Assembly: GCA_011391695.1 (NCBI GenBank)
Contig: JAABQB010000025.1
Location: 1 to 40,354 of the forward strand
Source of the DNA: Desulfobacteraceae bacterium
GTDB taxonomy: Bacteria; Desulfobacterota; Desulfobacteria; Desulfobacterales; RPRI01
Direction of reading: 5' to 3'
DNA length: 40,354 nucleotides
A program made the position numbers and the translations under genes. The number at the start of each line of letters is the position of its first letter. Position 1 is the first letter of the stretch. Below are positions 35,959-40,354 of this stretch, in pieces. The notes beneath the pieces were generated by a model that was not told where the DNA came from, searched no databases, and saw only the letters and a list, made by a program, of their open reading frames with translations.

Positions 35959-36951
35959 TCACAGGCTGTCAAGTGGGCTTAAAGTTTTTGTAATATCTTT
36001 TTCCATGACATGGGTATAGACTTCAGTTGTTTTCACATCTGCATGCCCCATCAGTTCCTGAACAACCCGGATGTTGATGCCGTTTTCAAGAAGATGGGTG
36101 GCAAAAGAATGCCTGAAAGTATGGCAACTGACCCTTTTGGTGAGACCCGCTCTTTCGACGGCTATCTTAACAGCTTTTTGAAGTCCTGATTCCAGAACAT
36201 GATGCCTTCGTGCAATCCCGCTTCTCGTATCAACCGATATCTTTTTTGAAGGGAAAACATACTGCCATCTGAATTCCATTTTTGCATTCGGGTATTTTCT
36301 TGAAAGTGCCTCGGGAATATAAACTTCACCAAAACCTTCCGCAAGATCCTTATTATGAAGCTCCCGCACTCTGCTTACATGGTGGCGGATTTCGTCCTTG
36401 ATATTTGCAGGGAGATTTACGGTTCTGTCTTTGTTTCCTTTTGCGGCTCTCACATAAATCAGATTTCTCTCAATATCCACATCTTGAATCCTCATGCGTA
36501 CACATTCCATAAGCCTCAGCCCACAGCCATATAGCAGTTTTGCCATAAGCAGATGTGTCCCGCTGATATTGTCCAGCACTTTTTTGACTTCATTTTTAGT
36601 CATAACCACAGGAGGTTGGTGATATTTACTTGCTCTTACAGGTGAAAGCTGCTCGTCAATGCTTATATCAAGAACCAGTTTGTACAGAAAAACAATCGCG
36701 TTCAAAGCCTGGCGCTGGGTGGAGGCTGAAACCTTAAGATCAGTAGCAAGGTGGCTCAGGAAATCTTCTATCTCTCTCTTGCCCATTTCAGAAGGATGCC
36801 GTTTGCACTTATGAAATTTGATATAACGGCTTATCCAGTCGCAGTAGGTTTTTTCGGTGCTCATCGAGTAATGATGATATCTCAAAACCTGCCGCACCTG
36901 ATCCATAAGTTCTATCTTGGGATCTGGTATAAATTTATTCTTGATTTCCAT
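35959..36951 (-). CDS. intI: integron integrase (IntI)
   Basis: This tyrosine recombinase inserts and excises gene cassettes. From the ATG at 36951 it is 330 aa. The catalytic residues are Arg146 (GCGLRLME), His277 and Arg280 (CHTFRHSF), His303 (GHADVKTT) and Tyr312 (EVYTHV), all intact. The segment at about 213-241 (ALSRKYPNAKM...WQYVFPS) is the extra domain unique to IntI and absent from XerC/D. I chose 36951 because it leaves about 15 residues before MDQVRQVLRYHHYS, as in class 1 IntI; starts at 36969 (ATG) or 36972 (TTG) are possible. It diverges from the cassette genes, as in all integrons. Confidence 0.93.
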   Translation of the reverse strand: MEIKNKFIPDPKIELMDQVRQVLRYHHYSMSTEKTYCDWISRYIKFHKCKRHPSEMGKREIEDFLSHLATDLKVSASTQRQALNAIVFLYKLVLDISIDEQLSPVRASKYHQPPVVMTKNEVKKVLDNISGTHLLMAKLLYGCGLRLMECVRMRIQDVDIERNLIYVRAAKGNKDRTVNLPANIKDEIRHHVSRVRELHNKDLAEGFGEVYIPEALSRKYPNAKMEFRWQYVFPSKKISVDTRSGIARRHHVLESGLQKAVKIAVERAGLTKRVSCHTFRHSFATHLLENGINIRVVQELMGHADVKTTEVYTHVMEKDITKTLSPLDSL

Positions 36952-36970
36952 GATAACAGTCAATATCATC

Positions 36971-37074
36971 AAAACATGGAAAACTCAACAGTGTTTTTTC
37001 CATGTTTTATTGCTAATACGGCAATACGTGGAAAGCTTTTCCATCGTATGTAGGCAATAGATGGAAAGCTTTCC
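36971..37074. promoter_or_regulatory. intI upstream region with inverted repeats; presumed attI side
   Basis: A perfect 13-bp inverted repeat (36971-36983 and 36996-37008, 12-nt loop, core CATGGAAAA/TTTTCCATG) overlaps the integrase start region. Two more palindromes with the same GGAAA/TTTCC word lie at 37029-37043 and 37063-37074. The attI recombination site should be in this interval, but no clear GTTRRRY core is visible. No LexA box of the E. coli type is seen. Confidence 0.45.
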
Positions 37075-37118
37075 GCTTATTAACACTTTCGATTCCAATA
37101 ACAAAGGAGGAAAGCACG

Positions 37119-37661
37119 ATGAAATGGAAAACACAGGATGGCGGATGGAGTCCTTACCTCGCAGGAGCCCTGTTGGGATTGTTGGCCATTGCATCAGTTT
37201 ATGCAACCACCGAGTGGATGGGGAAATCCAACTATCTGGGCGCATCGACTACCTTCGTGCGCGCTGCTGGCCTTCTTGAACGGACTTTTGCTCCGGATCG
37301 AGTAGCAGCAAACGAGTACTTCATAAAGGAGAAGGTTCGCGTCGATTGGCAGTTCATGCTCGTTCTGGGCATCTTCCTGGGGGCACTGATCTCTTCCGCA
37401 ACGGACAGAAGCTTCAAACTGGAGAGTGTTCCTCCGACATGGGAGAAGCGTTTCGGCCCATCCATCGGGAAACGGGCAGTGGGGGCGTTCCTGGGAGGCA
37501 TCGTCGCCATGGTGGGTGCACGAATGGCCGACGGCTGTCCCAGCGGACACGGATTGAGCGGCATGATGCAGCTCTCGGTCAGTTCCTTTGTCGCCCTCGC
37601 GATGTTCTTCAGTGTCGGCGTTCTCGTTGCCGCCCTTGTTTATAGAAGGAGGCTGTCATGA
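37119..37661 (+). CDS. YeeE/YedE-family transporter half, first protein
   Basis: The 180-aa membrane protein carries ADGCPSGHGLSGMMQLS (133-149), the signature of the YeeE/YedE (sulfur transport) family, whose members take up thiosulfate or other sulfur species through conserved cysteines. It has about four to five helices and is a half-size version that pairs with the next gene, as in PmpA/PmpB-like pairs. AAAGGAGG upstream gives a strong ribosome binding site. Its DNA is clearly more G+C-rich than the operons to the left, which suggests transfer. It is the first gene after intI, on the cassette side. Confidence 0.8.
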   Translation: MKWKTQDGGWSPYLAGALLGLLAIASVYATTEWMGKSNYLGASTTFVRAAGLLERTFAPDRVAANEYFIKEKVRVDWQFMLVLGIFLGALISSATDRSFKLESVPPTWEKRFGPSIGKRAVGAFLGGIVAMVGARMADGCPSGHGLSGMMQLSVSSFVALAMFFSVGVLVAALVYRRRLS

Positions 37662-38188
37662 GTATAGATCAGATGCTCGGTCTCATTACGGGGGTATTAT
37701 TCGGCTTCCTGCTGCAGAAGGGTCGCGTTCTGCGCTTCGAGAAACAGGTCGGCGCCATGTTGCTGAATGACATGACGATATTCAAGTTCATGCTTTCCGC
37801 CATATTGGTCGGCATGGTCGGGATAGCTCTGCTCACGGATGCAGGGATTATAACCTTAAGCCACAAACCGATGAACCTCGGCGCCGTGCTTCTGGGAGGG
37901 GCCCTGTTCGGAACTGGATGGGCAGTGATGGGGTTCTGTCCGGGCACGTCGATCGGCGCTCTGGGCGAAGGGCGCTGGCATGCCTTGTTCGCCGTTGCGG
38001 GAATGGTAGCAGGGGCCGCACTCTACGCGGAGCTCTTTCCCTTCATCAAATCGACGGTTCTCGCGTGGAAAGACCTCGGCAAGATAGGGTTACCGGAAGT
38101 CCTTGGAGTCTCACCATGGGTCATAATTCCTTTCTTCTGGGCCGGAACGATCTCCTTGTTCTTTTGGTTTGAGAAAAAGGGCCTCTAA
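37658..38188 (+). CDS. YeeE/YedE-family transporter half, second protein
   Basis: The 176-aa protein has about five membrane helices and the second YeeE/YedE half-signature GFCPGTSIGALGEGRW (87-102 or so), with one conserved cysteine. It overlaps the preceding gene by 4 nt (ATGA), so the two are co-translated and probably assemble into one transporter. Substrate is likely a sulfur compound; this is inferred from the family. The stop codon TAA falls inside the R'' box of the first attC. Confidence 0.8.
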   Translation: MSIDQMLGLITGVLFGFLLQKGRVLRFEKQVGAMLLNDMTIFKFMLSAILVGMVGIALLTDAGIITLSHKPMNLGAVLLGGALFGTGWAVMGFCPGTSIGALGEGRWHALFAVAGMVAGAALYAELFPFIKSTVLAWKDLGKIGLPEVLGVSPWVIIPFFWAGTISLFFWFEKKGL

Positions 38189-38289
38189 CCTCGAAGATAT
38201 GATCGAACAAGGGAGTCAACCTGACCGCCGGGTGCAGCGTTTTCTGAATCAAGTTCAGTGGCGGCGGCAGGTTACCCTAAACGTTATGC
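38183..38289 (+). other. attC site 1 (candidate)
   Basis: R'' is CTCTAAC (38183-38189) and R' is GTTATGC (38283-38289), 107 bp in all. The inner stem is clear: AACCTG and CCGCC (38218-38229) pair with GGCGG and CAGGTT (38260-38273) with an unpaired base between. R''/R' complementarity is limited to the core, as expected when the 3' TTATGC belongs to the next cassette. Confidence 0.6.
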
Positions 38290-38339
38290 GAAAAAGATCG
38301 AATCATGATCAGGAATATCTCGGGTAAAGGAAATTACTT

Positions 38340-39221
38340 ATGATTGATACAGGACTTAAGGGAAAAACGGTAATCGTGACCGGTGCCAATCATGGGATTG
38401 GTGCTGCTATAGCCATCGCTTTTGCCCGTGAAGGGGCCAGGGTCTTAATTACCTTTTTACGACAATCACCGGAGCTGTATGGAGAAACCCAGGCGAATGT
38501 GGAGAGCGCAACGACCCCGGGGAGAGCATATTATTGCCGTGAGATCGGACAATCTGCAGATCTGGTAGCGGAAAAGATACAGGCTTTGGGTGGCGAATAC
38601 ATAATATGGGAAGCGGATTTGTCTGATCCTGACATGATTTCAAAGCTGTTTGACCAAGCGGAGAAAAGATGGGGGGCGGTTGATGTCATTGTGAACAATG
38701 CCGCATTCGCTGCCCCTGATACCTTTCTGCCCCAACCTGTATTAGACAGAGATCCCGTCTTTTCCGATGAATATTTTCTCAAACCATTGTCCGCCCAGAC
38801 ACATGATGCGCATTTTCATGTCAATAGCAGAGCAGTTGCTCTTATGATGGCGGAATATGCAAAACGCCATATCGAGCGTCATGCTCAGTGGGGCCGGATT
38901 ATCAATATCACAACGGATGGCGCTCGATGTCATCCTTCTAGCGTTTCTTATGGCGCCAGTAAATTCGCCATTGAAAGCTATACGCGTTCAGCCGCAACCG
39001 AACTAGGCCCTTATGGGATAACAGTTAATGTTATTTCACCGGGTGCCGTGCAAACCGGCTGGATTCCAGCCGAATTGGAAAAAGAAATTGCCGCCACATA
39101 TCCACTCCGGCGAATCGGACAGCCGGAAGACATCGCGAAAGCGGTTACCTTTTTTGCATCAGATCAAGCTGAATGGATCACGGGACAAGTGCTGCAGGTC
39201 GGTGGTGGAAATCGCATGTGA
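38340..39221 (+). CDS. short-chain dehydrogenase/reductase (cassette gene)
   Basis: The 293-aa protein is a classical SDR. TGANHGIG (14-21) binds the NAD(P) cofactor, NNAA (119-122) stabilises the fold, and Tyr204-x3-Lys208 (YGASK) forms the active site. The usual catalytic serine position reads NITTDG, so threonine may replace it. The C-terminal VISPGAVQTGWIP and GQVLQVGGGNRM are standard. The substrate is unknown; a ketoacyl-type reductase is one option. AAAGGAA is the ribosome binding site. It lies between attC1 and attC2 and is the sole gene of its cassette. Confidence 0.85.
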   Translation: MIDTGLKGKTVIVTGANHGIGAAIAIAFAREGARVLITFLRQSPELYGETQANVESATTPGRAYYCREIGQSADLVAEKIQALGGEYIIWEADLSDPDMISKLFDQAEKRWGAVDVIVNNAAFAAPDTFLPQPVLDRDPVFSDEYFLKPLSAQTHDAHFHVNSRAVALMMAEYAKRHIERHAQWGRIINITTDGARCHPSSVSYGASKFAIESYTRSAATELGPYGITVNVISPGAVQTGWIPAELEKEIAATYPLRRIGQPEDIAKAVTFFASDQAEWITGQVLQVGGGNRM

Positions 39222-39252
39222 TAAACATCGGTCATGTCGATTTTACATGAAC

Positions 39253-39327
39253 GCATAACAACCGCATCAACTTGGACTGGCAATTCCGCTGCGCTTCATT
39301 ACTAGCCGGTTATGCGGAGCGTTATGT
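39253..39327 (+). other. attC site 2
   Basis: R'' GCATAAC (39253-39259) and R' GTTATGT (39321-39327) delimit 75 bp, a typical attC length. CCGCAT (39262-39267) pairs with ATGCGG (39312-39317) inside. R'' is the exact complement of GTTATGC, the start of this cassette at attC1, which is what a circularised cassette requires. Confidence 0.85.
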
Positions 39328-39354
39328 GTGTGACCTCAAAAATAAGGTGTTGAA

Positions 39355-39588
39355 ATGAAACATTTTGACATGGGTTCAATTATCGTAATAGCTGCAACGT
39401 TTGTTCTTTTTGCCATGGCTCTATTTTTTACTGGGTTCACCCATGATTTATTGTTGGAGGCAGGTGTTTTATTGGTTTCCGTGAAACTTATCATGATGGC
39501 ATATAAGGCAAGCTTATCATCAAAAAATATTAAACGTGAACTTGAAGAAATAAAAGATCTTCTGAAAAATATCAAGGAAAACACATAA
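39355..39588 (+). CDS. small membrane protein with C-terminal coiled coil (cassette gene)
   Basis: This 77-aa protein has two predicted membrane helices (about 7-27 and 31-50) joined by a short turn, followed by a charged helix (54-76) with leucine/isoleucine heptads. I do not recognise the family. AAGGTG precedes the ATG. Its stop TAA lies inside the R'' of attC3 (ACATAAC), as with the first cassette. Small orphan membrane proteins are common in integron cassettes. Confidence 0.75.
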   Translation: MKHFDMGSIIVIAATFVLFAMALFFTGFTHDLLLEAGVLLVSVKLIMMAYKASLSSKNIKRELEEIKDLLKNIKENT

Positions 39589-39654
39589 CAAATCACTGCA
39601 CTGGATTTTTACTCCGCTTCGCTACGTAAAAACCAATGAGTTCAGTCGTTATGC
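39583..39654 (+). other. attC site 3
   Basis: R'' ACATAAC (39583-39589) and R' GTTATGC (39648-39654) delimit 72 bp. CTGCACT pairs with AGTTCAG, and GGATTTTTAC pairs with GTAAAAACC with one extrahelical A. The terminal loop is a TCCGCTTCGCTAC segment. R'' with its preceding C (CACATAAC) matches the complement of this cassette's 5' end, GTTATGTG at attC2. Confidence 0.88.
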
Positions 39655-39685
39655 ATATAAATTGAAAGTAATAGGAGTTTGGCGT

Positions 39686-39955
39686 ATGAGCTTCAACATA
39701 TATCCAAGAAGCTATGAGGATCAACTTGAGTATAAAGAATGGTTGAGTGAATTGATTGCACTTACAGAACAAGAATTGCCTACGCCAAAACCGAAGAACA
39801 AAAGTAAAAAAATAGGAAAAAAGCACATAACCTCACACTCCAGCCGACCGCAAAAAGCTGCGTCGGCTGAGTTTAGCGTTCTGCCCAAAAGATGTTGTAT
39901 TCTTGACAGCGACCATTACACGTGTTACTACACGTGCTATTTCAGAGGGGGGTGA
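39686..39955 (+). CDS. short charged cassette protein reading through attC4
   Basis: From the ATG at 39686 (AGGAG 9 nt upstream) the frame encodes an acidic start, SFNIYPRSYEDQLEYKEWLS, then a proline/lysine-rich stretch. It has no stop before attC4 and continues through the site to 39955, giving 89 codons. The last 40 residues are therefore translated attC and leader DNA. One base less in the A-runs near 39806-39820 would put the stop TAA in R'' (ACATAAC), as in the other cassettes. Either a natural frameshift or a sequencing indel is possible. Family not recognised. Confidence 0.5.
   Translation: MSFNIYPRSYEDQLEYKEWLSELIALTEQELPTPKPKNKSKKIGKKHITSHSSRPQKAASAEFSVLPKRCCILDSDHYTCYYTCYFRGG
39825..39884 (+). 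other. attC site 4
   Basis: R'' ACATAAC (39825-39831) and R' GTTCTGC (39878-39884) delimit 60 bp, the shortest of the four. CAGCCGAC pairs with GTCGGCTG around a CGCAAAAAGCTGC loop, and ACTC pairs with GAGT below one unpaired C. R'' matches the complement of this cassette's 5' GTTATGC at six of seven positions. Confidence 0.8.
39903..39939 (+). promoter_or_regulatory. toxin-antitoxin promoter and operator
   Basis: TTGACA at 39903-39908 is a perfect -35; TACTAC at 39926-39931 (17-bp spacer) is a plausible -10. Two direct repeats, TACACGTGTTA and TACACGTGCTA, lie at 39917 and 39929, exactly 12 bp apart, each with a CACGTG palindrome. They overlap the promoter and suit binding by the ribbon-helix-helix antitoxin. 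Confidence 0.6.
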
Positions 39956-39960
39956 TTATT

Positions 39961-40191
39961 ATGCAAAAAAAACTCACTGTCACCATAAATGAAGAAGTTT
40001 ACGACGGATTGCATTCGATAATTGGACCAAGGAAAATTAGCCGTTTTATTGAAGAGTTAGTTCGTCCACATGTTCTAAAAAAAGATATGTATGCTGCTTA
40101 TAAAGAGATGGCTGCCGATCAAATCAGAGAATCCGACGCCATTGAATGGGCTGAAGGTACTATTGGAGATATAAATGATGAAAAGGGGTGA
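39961..40191 (+). CDS. MazE/CopG-like ribbon-helix-helix antitoxin (cassette gene)
   Basis: The 76-aa protein begins [20 protein letters not shown], a ribbon-helix-helix DNA-binding strand and helix, followed by a second helix ([12 protein letters not shown]) and an acidic C-terminal arm ([17 protein letters not shown]) suited to wrap a toxin. AGAGGGGGG lies upstream of the ATG at 39961; the longer frame from 39922 would include the operator. It overlaps the next gene by 14-17 nt, the standard antitoxin-toxin layout. Confidence 0.82.
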   Translation: MQKKLTVTINEEVYDGLHSIIGPRKISRFIEELVRPHVLKKDMYAAYKEMAADQIRESDAIEWAEGTIGDINDEKG

Positions 40192-40354
40192 TGTTTGGTG
40201 GGTTAATTTCGAGCCTTCTATCGGTGGTGAAATCCGCAAACAAAGACCTGCCATCATCGTCAGCAATGATGCTGCAAATTATTATCTGAACAGAGTCCAG
40301 GTTGTGCCTATAACGAGTAATATTGATAAGTTTTATCCAAGTGAGGCCTATGTA
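40178..40354 (+). CDS. MazF/PemK-family toxin, partial (3' end outside window)
   Basis: MazF toxins are ribosome-independent or -dependent mRNA endoribonucleases. The 59 visible residues, starting [19 protein letters not shown] and continuing [14 protein letters not shown] and VQVVPITSN, match the N-terminal SH3-like barrel of the family, including the conserved GDVWWV and RPAIIVS strands. An ATG 3 nt earlier (40175) is also possible. The frame is open to the right edge. It pairs with the antitoxin gene it overlaps. Toxin-antitoxin cassettes are known to stabilise large integron arrays. Confidence 0.87.
   Translation, partial: MKRGDVWWVNFEPSIGGEIRKQRPAIIVSNDAANYYLNRVQVVPITSNIDKFYPSEAYV

Noticed and set aside
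35959-36951. XerC/XerD or phage integrase
   Set aside because: The IntI-specific insert (about residues 213-241) and adjacent attC sites make it an integron integrase.
39662-39685. Earlier TTG start for the cassette 4 protein
   Set aside because: The AGGAG site lies inside that extension and is correctly spaced for the ATG at 39686.

Overview
The window looks like a chromosome segment from an anaerobic Desulfobacterota (former Deltaproteobacteria) relative, probably Desulfobacterales-like. I infer this from a complete dcw cell-wall/division cluster, a CarD-type regulator, an Rnf-type redox complex next to a multiheme cytochrome c, and the order ispE - tRNA-Gln - prs - rplY/ctc - pth. No rRNA or species marker is present, so the placement is tentative.

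Layout. 1-1340 (minus): 5' part of a PilM-like actin-fold protein that runs off the left edge. 1341-1885: regulatory gap with a possible broken gene, a promoter and MraZ operator repeats. 1886-19222 (plus): mraZ-rsmH-ftsL-ftsI-murE-murF-mraY-murD-ftsW-murG-murC-murB-ftsQ-ftsA-ftsZ, mostly overlapping or nearly so. These genes build UDP-MurNAc-pentapeptide and lipid II and assemble the divisome; no ddl gene lies inside. 19333-21039: radical SAM protein. 21150-25817: pentaheme cytochrome c followed by rnfC-D-G-E-A. 25908-36951 (minus): rluD, carD, pth, rplY, prs, tRNA-Gln, ispE, degP-like protease, DUF1844 protein, serA, alpha/beta hydrolase, integron integrase. 36952-40354 (plus): a chromosomal integron array with four candidate attC sites and cassettes for a YeeE/YedE transporter pair, a short-chain dehydrogenase, a small membrane protein, a short charged protein and a MazEF-like toxin-antitoxin pair cut by the right edge.

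Most unusual points. (1) The Rnf-like complex keeps the membrane Fe-S cysteines of RnfA/RnfE, the flavinylation motif of RnfG and both [4Fe-4S] motifs of RnfC. It has lost the glycine-rich and ECEP-type nucleotide/flavin motifs of RnfC and the flavinylated threonine of RnfD, and there is no rnfB. With a pentaheme cytochrome as first gene, this suggests a cytochrome-linked, NAD-independent Rnf variant. (2) Nearly every long intergenic gap holds degenerate short tandem repeats with a strict 7- or 8-bp period, from a few recurring word families, often as inverted pairs. One runs into the end of rluD. (3) The integron shows cassette-specific complementarity between each cassette's start and the R'' box of its own attC, which supports real cassette boundaries, and one cassette ORF reads through its attC.
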